From Novosphingobium album (ex Liu et al. 2023) (lineage in GTDB: Bacteria > Pseudomonadota > Alphaproteobacteria > Sphingomonadales > Sphingomonadaceae), in NCBI RefSeq assembly GCF_029076845.1, contig NZ_JARESE010000047.1, forward strand, positions 1-64,000: a DNA stretch of 64,000 nt. The letters run 5' to 3'. Below the pieces are notes generated by a model. That model was not told the origin of the DNA and searched no databases. It saw only the letters and a list, made by a program, of their open reading frames with translations. A program made the position numbers and the translations under genes. Shown here piece by piece: positions 1 through 9,366 of the stretch (position 1 is the first letter of the stretch; each line of letters begins with the position of its first letter).

Positions 1-64
1 CCAAGGGCGGCAAGACTCGGCGCTGCGGATCACCGCCGCAAGGTGGGGCTCAAGCTCCGCTTAC
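1..64. mobile_element. Terminal end of a probable IS66-family insertion sequence (partial)
   Basis: Read on the minus strand from base 64 leftward, the sequence begins GTAAGCGGAGCTTGAG, which fits the GTAAGCG-type terminal inverted repeat of IS66-family elements. Homology of the neighbouring DUF262 gene stops exactly here, and the reading frame runs into a stop at 30-32. The element lies mostly outside the window, so no transposase gene, second terminus or 8-bp target duplication can be seen. The family assignment rests on the terminal motif only. Confidence 0.5.
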
Positions 65-206
65 CGTCTTCCAGCAAACGCTCAACATTCTCCGCGTTCC
101 ACGCGTAAGCGCGCTGGTAGGACGGGATCAGGCAGCCCTGACCATCGATCGTCAGGAACTCATAGATGCTCTGCGACTCAGCTGAGAAAATTTGCGAAAT
201 ATTCAT
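65..206 (-). pseudogene. DUF262 (GmrSD/SspE N-domain type) protein, 5' fragment
   Basis: The start codon chosen is ATG at 206; a second ATG lies at 212. About 47 codons survive and contain the DUF262 hallmark IPSYQRAYAW followed by NAENVERLLED. DUF262 proteins are often nuclease-linked defence effectors with a nucleotide-sensing N domain, for example GmrSD and SspE. Homology ends at the putative IS66 terminus at 64, so the gene is interrupted. It starts 37 bases after the stop of the 1800-aa FtsK-type protein and is the last gene of that operon. Whether a downstream part exists beyond the IS cannot be seen. Confidence 0.65.
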
Positions 207-243
207 CGGCATGGCGCGCGACGTCCCCCATCTGCCCTGCTGT

Positions 244-3200
244 TCATACCTGCACGGCGTCGCTCGCCCGTATCGCTTCAACGACCTCGTCGATGTCGTC
301 ATCCGACAGGAAAGGCGCCTGGGCGTAGATGATCGTCGGCTCGCCGCTTAGCCGCGCCGCCAGATGCCCTAGGCCGAGCAGTTGCTCCGCGCCCTTCACC
401 CCAAGAGCGATCTCGGACGTGCCGACGCTCGCGACCTTTAGGATGAGGCGATTGCCTAGATTATCACGGAGCTGCATCGGCATGACATTTGCGTCGGGAC
501 GTTGCGCCGCAAAAATGAGGTGCATGCCTGCCGCACGCGCCTTCACGCCCAGCCGCGAAACATTCGCGGTTACGGCCGCCTTATAGTCTTCGGTGAGCAT
601 CCATTCCGCGAATTCGTCGTGGACCAGAAAGACATATGGCAATCTTTCGGCGGCTGAAACCTTGGTGTTGTAGGCCCGGATGTCTCGGGCTCCATTTGCG
701 CGAAAAAGCTCGTAGCGTCGCTCCATTTCGGTGACGAGCGCTTCCATGACTTCCACAGCCCGCGTTTGGTCGACGATCACGCCACCCTGAAGGTGGGGAA
801 GCCGTTCGATAGCCGCATAGTCGACCCCCATTTTCGGATCGATCAGGTAGATATGGGCGAGATCGCTTGAGTTCGTCGCAGCAATGTCGAGCAGCAGCGC
901 CTGGATGAGAACAGACTTACCCGATCCTGTCGCGCCCGCGACGAGGGTATGCGGTTCGTGCGGCTGGCCGCCGGCGAACGCCCCACCGAGATTGAGATAG
1001 AGAATATCTCCGTCGAGCTCCTTCAGCCCGAGGACGAAAGACGTATTCACGCCGGCTGCATTGCGGTTTAGCTCACGACGTCCCCATACATCCCAGAGCG
1101 AGACCACCTGACGCTGGGGTCGGGCGACACCGACCACGATTTCACCGGGAAGCGGCGAGACCGAGATCAGCCGGAGGCCGTGAGTGGTGAGCAATGCCGA
1201 CTGCTTCGCCTCGATATCTTCAACGCGGAGGCGGTCGCTTCCCATGAAACGGATCAGAGCCGCGTTCGGCGTTAATCGCGTTCCGAGAACCTTGGCCTGC
1301 AGATTATACCCCATCAAAGCAGAGCGGAGCTTCTGCGCCGTGGAATCAAGCCAGGCCTGCTCTTCAGCAGAGTCTTCGTGGGCCCTTTGCGCGCGCGCGG
1401 CGATCAGGACGTCGATCGTCGTCGACCCGCCGGCGAGTGTTGCCCCCCCGGTGGCGGGGGGCTGGTCGAGAGCTTCGGCGGCGGGCGTCGAAATGGGTTC
1501 CGCCTCCACGATCTCTGCGGGCGAAACCGGCGTTTCGGATGGACCAGATACGATGTCTTGCTGTGCGGCCGCTTGAGGAGGGGTGGCCGGCGGAGACGCG
1601 GGTGCCGGCGATATCTCACCAACGTCCTCGTCATCGTCTTCATCGTCGTCATAATCGTGCTGGATCGGCTTGGACGAGACCGCCGCCTTTGGCTCGGCGG
1701 CGAGTTCCTTTGTCCAATCGACCCGCGGCGCTGGGTTGCGATACTCGGCATGGTCCCAGCTATCGGTGCCGCCCAGACTTGCGCGCAACGACTTCAGCGG
1801 CTGGCCGGCCTCATAGGCTTTGAGCAACTGTCGCAGACCCTCGCGAGTGAAGGTTTCCTGGAGGCCGCCGTTCACATCGGGGATCACATCCTGTTCGCCA
1901 ATCGAACTCCCATCGGTCGCCGGGCCAGAGACAAAGATATGCGAATAGCCGCGTAAATCGATCGGAACCTCGCCGCGTCGGATGCCATCGCGGACCTGCT
2001 CGAGGAGACTGGCCTGACCAAGCGCAGCCGTACCGTCGAGAAGGAGGTCGGCGATACGTGAAAGCCAGAGGTCGCGATCGAGGCGCCCGGGGTCGCCAAA
2101 CAGAGCATCGTCGATGCGGGCTACGGTCTGTCGTAGTTGCTGGCGTGATTTCCTGCTCGCTTCAGCCGACCCGCTCTGGTCGACATATTTCGCCTCGGTA
2201 ACGATCGCCCGCAAATGCGGTGTCCCACCTTCGCCCACCACCAGGCACAGTGCGAGGATGTCTGCGATACCCTCCTCACGCTGGCCGAGCCACTCTGCGT
2301 AATCGTCAAGCAAGAACCACGCGACGGCAGCGTGTCCGCCCAACTCCTCAGCGACTAGCGCCCGGCTAAGCACGAGCCCGATTAGCTCGCCGGCGGATAC
2401 ACCGCGCTTGGCGGCACGCAGGACGATATCGCCAGAAATGGCGTTGGCGTCGTCAATGAGGCGCTTGGCCAGTTTTGAGAGACGCTCATCATCGAGCCCA
2501 AGAGAGAGCTCGGCCAGTCGGCGGCGAACGAGGACATTGAGGATTCGCAATTCGGAAGTGGATGAGACGACCATGTTACGGCCGTGGGTCCGTTGCCGGC
2601 GGTAGCGGATGACGTTGATACCCTGCGCAGCGAGCTGGCGCTTGTCGAGTAGATCGTCATAGGTCGCAACCCACTCAGCAAGCTCATGGACCTCATCGAA
2701 CATGGCTTTCAGGCCAGAATCCTGGAAAGAAATCTGGCGCGCCGGGAGGTAGTGCTCATCGGGTGCGTGCGATTGCCGGCGGATCACGTTCGCCACTGCA
2801 TCGATATAAGCCCATCCGGCATCCGGCTGTCGCGGACAAGTAAGGTAGACTGTCGCCTTCAGCTCATCCTCGGACGTGACGCGCCTATAGGACCATCGCG
2901 CCGGAACATGTTCCAGCAGTGACGGATTGGAAGCGGCGGCAGGAACTGGAAACCACTGTTCGCGGGCTTGGCGTGAAACCACATCGTGAAGGAAGGCGAC
3001 ATCGATTTCGCGAGCGGCGTTGCCCGGCCGGATCGCACCACTGTCGAGCATCACGCCGATGCGCAGCTTCGACATGAAGTTCCGCGATGTCTCGCTGACC
3101 ACGACTGCATCGGGATCGCCTTCCGAGCGGTCGAGCAGCTCACCATAGACATGGGAGAGGCGGGAACGATCGCGATGACGGACGAGGACGTTGCAGTGAA

Positions 3201-5646
3201 CCTCGTCCTGGTCCTGAACCGAGCTCAGGGCGTTGACAGTGGCTATCGGCAGGCCGGCAGCATCGCAGTTGAAGAGCATGATGCTGAGATTCGACCGCTC
3301 GTGCGGCTGCAGCTCGAGATAGCGCTCCAAGAGGCCTCGGATCTGGCGCGATGCTTCGGCAGGGTCGACATCGGTGGTCGCCTCGGACGGATCGCGAATA
3401 GGGCGCTCGAGCAGGCTATAGTCGTTTACCGTGCCCGTCGCGGTGAGGAGAACGGCCTCACTACCGTGATAGCCCACGGCGATTTCCGGGTAGAGTGGAT
3501 GAGCCAACTCGTCGCGCAGGTCGGAGAAGAAGAGGCGAGAATCGCCGAAGTTCACGTCGACATCGGAGAGTAGGTAGTCGGCAAGCCCGGCGATCGAGCG
3601 CATCTGGATCGCGCCGGCCGCAAGCCGGAGGGGATGCCAGGGGGCAACGATGGCCGAAGGCGCACTTCCCGTTACGGGGATTACGCCGAGGCTGAGCACG
3701 GGCTCCCAAAGGTCACGTCGGTTGAGATCTCCCGGCGCATGGAGCGAGAGCGCGCGGAGTAGAGTGCCGTAGGCGTTGGCCTGAGAAAGCAGCCCCGGCG
3801 AAGCATAGCCCGACGACTGCAGCGCGCTGAGCGCCTCGACATATTCTGTCTGGAACGACGACCAGGCTCCCTCGATTGCGGCAAGTCCCGCCGCATCGAC
3901 ACGGCCATTCTGCCCGGCGGCTTTGAGGGCTTTCGGAAAGGTCTTGCCGACGTCTTCGCCCGCGGTGGTTCGCGGGACAAGCGTACCGGCGTCCTGCCCG
4001 AACGCAGGTTGGAGCGTGCCAACATCGGTCAGCGATACTGATTGGAGAGTGCCTTTCCGGCTGACCGGCAACCGGGCGACGCTACTGCGAGTGAGCGGCC
4101 GCTTCAGGAGTCTGCCGAGATCCTTGGGGAGCTCGAGTCCAATGGAATTCGGCTGAGCAATCCAGATGAGCTGAACGGTCGCGCGCTCCGAGCCTGACTC
4201 GAGGACGACGTCAAACTTGATCTGTAGCGCAGCGCGCGACGTGGACTCGTTGCGCCGATACTTCTTCCGCTTCTTGGCGCGATCGAGGACCTCCTCATAG
4301 TCGAAGAGATAGGGCGTATCCCATATTACACGCCCTCCCATCAGGGCACGCAGACCCCGATAACGCAGCCCAAAAGCGAGTCCGACGTCAGCGTTGATGT
4401 CGAGTAGCTGAGACCGATTGCGGCGGGCCGACCGGATAGTCAAAGAACGCTTGCCACCGGCCAGATTGACCTGGCCAAAAAGGCGTTCGAGTGCACGCAG
4501 AAGCCCTTCGAGGAAGTCGTGGCACTCGATGGGGCGGCCGAAGATGAACCGCTCCCATTTGACGCGGAGCGCTTTGTCCTGGCCGATGTCGTCACGATGA
4601 GCCTCGAAGAACTCTCGATCGTCGTCCCGGGTTTCCTTGAGCGACCGTCCCTTCAGCGCTTCAAGATAGTCAATGTCAGCGGGACTTAGCCGGTCCGGCA
4701 GCGTGAACTCGAAATAGGTGAGTGTTTCCTGCGGAAGCGTTGTCTTCTTGAGCTTGATGCCCGAGAAGAGCTGCAAGACGCTTTGGCCCTCCCACTCGAA
4801 CAGGGAGAGTGCGTCAGCTGCTTCGTTCCAACCCGGCGTGGCGGCAATGAACGCTTCGATCGCAGGATGGACCTCGACAGGGATGTCCTCCTGCACCGCT
4901 TCGAACTGTGAGCGCAGATCATCGCCTTCGATGATCTGGCGGTTCGGACGCTGCTTGGCGAGCAACGGCTTCCGGTCGGAGACGAGCTTCTCGTACTGGC
5001 GCTTCCAACGTCGGGACTGCTCTAGTTCCTTTTCCCGGATGCTCAGGAAGAAGCCGCTGTCGCGTGGAAGATGGAGGGCGGGAAGCGCCCAGCCGAGCGC
5101 ATCGGGAACGGTGGTTGATTCCGTGGCGATACGCTCGCGGGTGAGAGCGACATAGTTCGAGATCTGATGCAGCGTCCAATCGTCGGCAGCGTTGAGTCCC
5201 CGCAGTGCAGCCTTCCATGCCCCGATCTGGCTGTCCGGGAGTCCCAGAGCTGATGCAGCTGCTTCCACCCAAGGGTCGGCGTCTTCGGTAAGCTGTTTTG
5301 CCCCAATCAGCGTGACGTCGCCGAGCGAGGCGCCCTGATCATCATCGGTATTTGCCAAGAGCAACGCCGGACGATCGCAATCAGCATGACGGACCGCGAC
5401 AGTTCGTTCGTCGGTGACGACATGGCCGGGCAGATCAAATTCACCGATCAGGGTGCGCGGTAGTGCGATTTTGAGAAGCGATTCGGTTGCGGGATCCTGC
5501 AATAGGGCGCTCGTAATCGCGGCGACCTGCTCGCCGGTGAGGCGATCGAGCAGATACCGTGCGACTCCGTCAGAGTCGGAGAGCGAAGAGAGGCGCTGGC
5601 GGATCGAAGCGGCGCCGGCTGCGCCGATCAGGTCTGATGGGGTCAC
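244..5646 (-). CDS. Giant FtsK/HerA-type ATPase of a defence-like operon (DptH/SspH-like)
   Basis: This 1800-aa protein ends in an FtsK/SpoIIIE-type motor: Walker A GATGSGKS near residue 1572, a Walker B-like VFLVHDEFAEW and a RecA-fold tail. The N-terminal ~1300 residues are not assignable by eye. An acidic, then Pro/Ala-rich hinge (DYDDDEDDDEDVGE near residues 1330-1345) separates the two parts. A huge variable N part with a terminal FtsK/HerA motor is the architecture expected of DptH-type phosphorothioate-dependent restriction proteins. That family match is inferred from architecture and context, not proven. The start ATG overlaps the upstream gene's stop by 4 bases, so translation is probably coupled. 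A nuclease domain was not identified. Confidence 0.7.
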   Translation of the reverse strand: MTPSDLIGAAGAASIRQRLSSLSDSDGVARYLLDRLTGEQVAAITSALLQDPATESLLKIALPRTLIGEFDLPGHVVTDERTVAVRHADCDRPALLLANTDDDQGASLGDVTLIGAKQLTEDADPWVEAAASALGLPDSQIGAWKAALRGLNAADDWTLHQISNYVALTRERIATESTTVPDALGWALPALHLPRDSGFFLSIREKELEQSRRWKRQYEKLVSDRKPLLAKQRPNRQIIEGDDLRSQFEAVQEDIPVEVHPAIEAFIAATPGWNEAADALSLFEWEGQSVLQLFSGIKLKKTTLPQETLTYFEFTLPDRLSPADIDYLEALKGRSLKETRDDDREFFEAHRDDIGQDKALRVKWERFIFGRPIECHDFLEGLLRALERLFGQVNLAGGKRSLTIRSARRNRSQLLDINADVGLAFGLRYRGLRALMGGRVIWDTPYLFDYEEVLDRAKKRKKYRRNESTSRAALQIKFDVVLESGSERATVQLIWIAQPNSIGLELPKDLGRLLKRPLTRSSVARLPVSRKGTLQSVSLTDVGTLQPAFGQDAGTLVPRTTAGEDVGKTFPKALKAAGQNGRVDAAGLAAIEGAWSSFQTEYVEALSALQSSGYASPGLLSQANAYGTLLRALSLHAPGDLNRRDLWEPVLSLGVIPVTGSAPSAIVAPWHPLRLAAGAIQMRSIAGLADYLLSDVDVNFGDSRLFFSDLRDELAHPLYPEIAVGYHGSEAVLLTATGTVNDYSLLERPIRDPSEATTDVDPAEASRQIRGLLERYLELQPHERSNLSIMLFNCDAAGLPIATVNALSSVQDQDEVHCNVLVRHRDRSRLSHVYGELLDRSEGDPDAVVVSETSRNFMSKLRIGVMLDSGAIRPGNAAREIDVAFLHDVVSRQAREQWFPVPAAASNPSLLEHVPARWSYRRVTSEDELKATVYLTCPRQPDAGWAYIDAVANVIRRQSHAPDEHYLPARQISFQDSGLKAMFDEVHELAEWVATYDDLLDKRQLAAQGINVIRYRRQRTHGRNMVVSSTSELRILNVLVRRRLAELSLGLDDERLSKLAKRLIDDANAISGDIVLRAAKRGVSAGELIGLVLSRALVAEELGGHAAVAWFLLDDYAEWLGQREEGIADILALCLVVGEGGTPHLRAIVTEAKYVDQSGSAEASRKSRQQLRQTVARIDDALFGDPGRLDRDLWLSRIADLLLDGTAALGQASLLEQVRDGIRRGEVPIDLRGYSHIFVSGPATDGSSIGEQDVIPDVNGGLQETFTREGLRQLLKAYEAGQPLKSLRASLGGTDSWDHAEYRNPAPRVDWTKELAAEPKAAVSSKPIQHDYDDDEDDDEDVGEISPAPASPPATPPQAAAQQDIVSGPSETPVSPAEIVEAEPISTPAAEALDQPPATGGATLAGGSTTIDVLIAARAQRAHEDSAEEQAWLDSTAQKLRSALMGYNLQAKVLGTRLTPNAALIRFMGSDRLRVEDIEAKQSALLTTHGLRLISVSPLPGEIVVGVARPQRQVVSLWDVWGRRELNRNAAGVNTSFVLGLKELDGDILYLNLGGAFAGGQPHEPHTLVAGATGSGKSVLIQALLLDIAATNSSDLAHIYLIDPKMGVDYAAIERLPHLQGGVIVDQTRAVEVMEALVTEMERRYELFRANGARDIRAYNTKVSAAERLPYVFLVHDEFAEWMLTEDYKAAVTANVSRLGVKARAAGMHLIFAAQRPDANVMPMQLRDNLGNRLILKVASVGTSEIALGVKGAEQLLGLGHLAARLSGEPTIIYAQAPFLSDDDIDEVVEAIRASDAVQV

Positions 5647-7190
5647 GCGGCTTGGGCTCGCTCAAAGGGGTTTTCAACGTAGGCGCAGGAGTCGGAGAGG
5701 CGCTTGAGCAGGCCGAGGCTTGCGAGCCGCTCTTCCAGTCGTCTTGCATTATCGGAGAAGTCTTCCTGGTCCGCGTCGCCGCTGGCTATGAACGCGCGAG
5801 CCTGGGCGTCGCCGATTACGATGCCATATCGGTCATGCAGAAGGGCAAGGAAATCGCGAAACTCGAGGCGCTTGCCAACGCAACAGACGACAAGGGTTTT
5901 CAGTAACCTGTCAGTAGGCGCATAGCGGACACGTCGGCTGGACCGCCTGGACGAAAGGCCAATGGCACGCGCCCATGTCATATGGATTTTCCCGATGTGC
6001 TGCTTGTGGCGGCTGATAGCGCGATCGACGAGCTGTTCGACCAGCGCGGCAGGATCGGGGGCGATGTCGTCATCGTCCGTATCTGGCCATCCATAAGCCT
6101 TTTTCAGGATATCGGCGGCGTTGAGGATTGGGTCATCTGACACGATGGCAGCGCCCCATTCTCCGGTTTCGGTGATCTGTCTCACGAAGCGCTCCACCGC
6201 TTGCTGGGGGAGGCCATTGTTACGCTGGTAGGAGTCGGCGGAGAGGTCGCGAACTACCGATTTGCGGGGCGACACGATCTCGCAAACGAGCTGGATCGGG
6301 TCTCCATCAAGCACCTCGCGGGCGCGCTCGAGTTGATAGAGCGCGAGGTTGAATCCGGTCATCGTCACCAGATGAGGGATTGCGTCATATGCGGGGATGG
6401 GCAGGCTGAGGATTGCCAGCCAGTCCTCAGCGAGGCGATCGAATACCGGATGCGAGGCGCAAGGGAGGTAGGCGCCGGCGCGTTCGGCCTTCGAGAACTG
6501 CGGCTCGTTCTGAAGCGCCCGGGCCATGCTGTCGTATGGCGCTGGGTTTTCCAGGAAACGCGAGACGAGCAGGCCACGAAGCTGCTCGGCCACATTGCTG
6601 CGACAGAGCATGAGGTAGAGCAGCTCGCCCGTGCGTGCGAAGAAGCGACGATCGTTGGATACGCCGCCGCGCGGATTGACGTTGGCGTCCTCGTAAAGAG
6701 CATTCGGGCCGAAAGGGAAGACGAACTTGGACGACCAACGTTTGTTGCTGGAGCCTTCGATGGCGGAACCCTGCAAAAAGCCGATCACCGCCGCAAAGTC
6801 CTGGAAGCTCTCGAACCTGTCGCGGAGGTATGAGAAATCCGTATTGTCAAGGCCGCCGGCTGTCTCCGCCATCTTGCCGAGCCACATGGCCCAGGCCGCT
6901 TCGTCTGCGCGGTCTTCGGCCAGGACCGTCATGATATGGGGATTGTTGAAGACGAGGTTGCGCAGCCTCAGTTGAAGCTGTGGGCGATAGGAGAGGCTAT
7001 TCGGCGCTTCCTCGCGCAGCGGGCGTCCGGCGCGGTGCTCGGCGAGCAATACGGTCATGAACTCTAGGAATGTGAGCCAGGGGGTTTGCTCGTCATAGAG
7101 CCGGTGGCCCCATATCGCCTCGTCGATCCAGAAGTCGGGACCCGTGCGATCGTCGAAGCTGGTGGGACGTGCCAGAATTTCCATGATCAC
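5643..7190 (-). CDS. Unknown 515-aa middle protein of the defence-like operon (DptG/SspG position)
   Basis: The protein has no motif I can name. It looks soluble and alpha-helical, with a conserved-looking central stretch (KFVFPFGPNALYED, then FFARTGELLYLMLCRS around residues 155-205). It sits between a P-loop ATPase and the giant FtsK-type protein and overlaps each by 4 bases, so the three are almost certainly made together as a complex. By position it corresponds to the middle subunit of DptFGH- or SspFGH-like modules; this is inference from gene order. It could instead be a structural adaptor of an unnamed system. Confidence 0.6.
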   Translation of the reverse strand: MIMEILARPTSFDDRTGPDFWIDEAIWGHRLYDEQTPWLTFLEFMTVLLAEHRAGRPLREEAPNSLSYRPQLQLRLRNLVFNNPHIMTVLAEDRADEAAWAMWLGKMAETAGGLDNTDFSYLRDRFESFQDFAAVIGFLQGSAIEGSSNKRWSSKFVFPFGPNALYEDANVNPRGGVSNDRRFFARTGELLYLMLCRSNVAEQLRGLLVSRFLENPAPYDSMARALQNEPQFSKAERAGAYLPCASHPVFDRLAEDWLAILSLPIPAYDAIPHLVTMTGFNLALYQLERAREVLDGDPIQLVCEIVSPRKSVVRDLSADSYQRNNGLPQQAVERFVRQITETGEWGAAIVSDDPILNAADILKKAYGWPDTDDDDIAPDPAALVEQLVDRAISRHKQHIGKIHMTWARAIGLSSRRSSRRVRYAPTDRLLKTLVVCCVGKRLEFRDFLALLHDRYGIVIGDAQARAFIASGDADQEDFSDNARRLEERLASLGLLKRLSDSCAYVENPFERAQAA

Positions 7191-9025
7191 ACCCGAACGA
7201 TTACACGGCGGGCGACGGCACGGCCGTCGCTGCCAAGGTCGATAAATCGGAGCATCAGTTCTCCGTCATTGATTTCGTCGTCCCCATCGAGCTTGCGGCG
7301 ATTTTCCGTCTCGCGGAGGAGCCTCGCTTTGAAGGCTAGGAGATCTTCATGGCATTCGAGCGAGAAGCTGCTTGGAAGGGCTCCCTCGGCGACGCGCCCG
7401 AGAAACTCGAAGCGGGTCGGTGAAAGCGAGAGCGTGACCGGGGGGATCTCATTTCCGCGGACGAGCTTCACGGAAACACAGAAACCACCAGCGCCATCGG
7501 GCAGGATCGAGACCTCCTCCCCGCCTTGCCGCGGAACGGAAATCAGCTCATCGAGCAGCGGGCTGCGCTTCGATTGTGAATAGCTGCCGGAGGTAGCGAG
7601 GACGAGTTCGTCCTGGTTCTGCGCTAGCATGCCCGTGAAGATTCGGTTCAGACCGCGAACGACCATCGTCACCGCTTGGCGCGGGACCGCCTGCTTGGCT
7701 GCGACCTTCGCCGCGACGTCGAGATAGAGACCAGCATAGCGAAAGACTGTTAGATCCCAGAGATCATACTCTGCCGCGAGGGCCTCCGGCATCGTGAAAA
7801 AGAGTCGCTGCCGCTGGGACCGGAGGGCGGTGAGAAAGCCCGCTCGGTCGCTGCCCTCAGCACCTTCCAGATAAACCCGCTGCGCTGTCACATAGGATGG
7901 TGTCGCGCCATAAATAGGATCGGAAAGAACGAGCCCCGAATAGTCATCGGCATAGGCGGGGTCGTCGGCACCATAGACGAGGAGGTTGTCGACGCGATTG
8001 CTGGTTTCTGCGCCGATTCCGAACGCATTGAGCTTTCGGAAGAGCTCGGTCTTCTCAGCTTTGCTGGGCCTCAGATTCTCTCCGAAGATGTTCCGATAGA
8101 TGCTGGCGAGGTCGGCACGTCCGCTCTGGACGATCGAGGGCACCTCCGCGCAACTCATCAAGCCGTCGCGGGCGTCGGGATGGCCCAGTATGCTATTGGC
8201 GACGAGCGCGAGCAACTGGCGCACGGGGAAATGGCTACCGTTGCGCTCGCTGAGCTCAATCAGCGCCGTGATGCGCTTCTTGAATGGGTCGTCGTCGCCT
8301 TCGCCGATCAGCCGGCGCCGGTTCTCGAAGATCGGGCAGATGTTCTCGCCGGTGTTCGCAGCGCAAGAACCGCATCCTTCCCAGCCTTCGTGCCCAGTGA
8401 TCTCGCTGATGATGCGCATCGCCATGTCGGCGGCCGGCGAACGGCTGAGGTCGTCAAGGTCTACAGCAATGCCGCTGTCCGGGTTGTTGCCGGTGACGAG
8501 GAGTTCCTCCACGGCCGCCGTGACGCGTTCGATCTCGGGAATATGGGGGGCGGATTTGAGCTTCTCGAGCAATTGCCCGTGGTTGGCGGCCAACAGATAG
8601 CTCGTGCACGCCTGGGGGTCCGCGACGTCGCGTGCGAAGGTCGCGATGAGGGTCGCGCTCTCTTCGTCGCGAAGTTCGCTCAAATCCTTCACGATCACGA
8701 GCGACCGTGTGCCGAGCGATAGGGTTTGTACCTTGTCACCGCCATTCCAGACGGCCGGGTCTCCGCCGAGGGCAGTCCACACCTCACGGCAGTGATAGGT
8801 CTTACCATCGCCTGCCGTACCGGTGATAATATGCGAAACCGGCGTATCGCTGCGGAAATTCTGGACCAGTCGATCGACTAGGGGCGCGGGCAACGTGATG
8901 GGGGCGATCCTGTGGCGTTTCAGAGCACGTTGGATCGACTCATCGTACATGTTGTCGTTGGTTGGAATCGGCCCGTAGTTGCGCAGGAACCGAACCCAAG
9001 CCGTCGCAGATGAATGTGACGACAA
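7187..9025 (-). CDS. P-loop ATPase, first gene of the defence-like operon (DptF/SspF-like)
   Basis: The 612-aa protein carries a Walker A GTAGDGKT at residues 69-76 and a cysteine cluster CGSC...CPI around residues 225-238 that could bind zinc. The start is a TTG at 9025 with a strong purine-rich site (GGGGGG) about 5 bases upstream. It also keeps the conserved-looking N-terminal stretch FLRNYGPIPTNDNMYDE, which the later ATG at 8950 would lose. The role is inferred to be an ATP-driven sensor or switch working with the downstream proteins. DptF-like is the closest family I can suggest from length, the early P-loop, the Cys motif and context. No dnd or ssp modification gene is visible in the window. 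Confidence 0.6.
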   Translation of the reverse strand: MSSHSSATAWVRFLRNYGPIPTNDNMYDESIQRALKRHRIAPITLPAPLVDRLVQNFRSDTPVSHIITGTAGDGKTYHCREVWTALGGDPAVWNGGDKVQTLSLGTRSLVIVKDLSELRDEESATLIATFARDVADPQACTSYLLAANHGQLLEKLKSAPHIPEIERVTAAVEELLVTGNNPDSGIAVDLDDLSRSPAADMAMRIISEITGHEGWEGCGSCAANTGENICPIFENRRRLIGEGDDDPFKKRITALIELSERNGSHFPVRQLLALVANSILGHPDARDGLMSCAEVPSIVQSGRADLASIYRNIFGENLRPSKAEKTELFRKLNAFGIGAETSNRVDNLLVYGADDPAYADDYSGLVLSDPIYGATPSYVTAQRVYLEGAEGSDRAGFLTALRSQRQRLFFTMPEALAAEYDLWDLTVFRYAGLYLDVAAKVAAKQAVPRQAVTMVVRGLNRIFTGMLAQNQDELVLATSGSYSQSKRSPLLDELISVPRQGGEEVSILPDGAGGFCVSVKLVRGNEIPPVTLSLSPTRFEFLGRVAEGALPSSFSLECHEDLLAFKARLLRETENRRKLDGDDEINDGELMLRFIDLGSDGRAVARRVIVRV

Positions 9026-9052
9026 TCTTCCCCCCTTTCCCCAATGTTTTAG

Positions 9053-9080
9053 CTTCTAATGGATGGGCAGTTTCGATCAA
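9053..9080 (-). promoter_or_regulatory. Candidate sigma-70 promoter for the defence-like operon
   Basis: The minus strand shows TTGATC (9080-9075), a 16-base spacer and TAGAAG (9058-9053), about 28 bases upstream of the TTG start at 9025. Both boxes are imperfect. The call depends on position and on the local drop in GC content. Confidence 0.3.
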
Positions 9081-9366
9081 CGGAAACCGTCGGCGGCGGA
9101 TCAATTTCGCAGGAGCCGCTCGTCGCGGAGGTCCCGGCGAAGTTGGGCCGCGCCTCCATATTCTCGAGGTTTCCGTATCCAAATCGTTCACAAGGCGCTC
9201 GATGAGGTGCGCGTTATCGCATTGCTTGCGATGCTGTGCCCTTGGGAATTCGGACGTGTATCGGCCGGCACGGGGCTCCTTGCGGCGGTCTGGATCGCTG
9301 AAAGGCGCGTGCTAGCGCAATCGTTCGCAACGAGCCGCCGTCGCCTCGTACTGCTCGAATAGCGCG
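9081..9366. other. Intergenic stretch at the island edge; possible gene remnant
   Basis: I see no convincing complete gene. One plus-strand frame open to the stop at 9360-9362 encodes a plausible amphipathic tail (LDEVRVIALLAMLCPWEFGR, then an alanine-rich helix) from about 9186. It lacks a credible start or ribosome site and could be the stump of a chromosomal gene cut by arrival of the defence-like operon. No tRNA or obvious direct repeat marks an attachment site. Confidence 0.25.
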
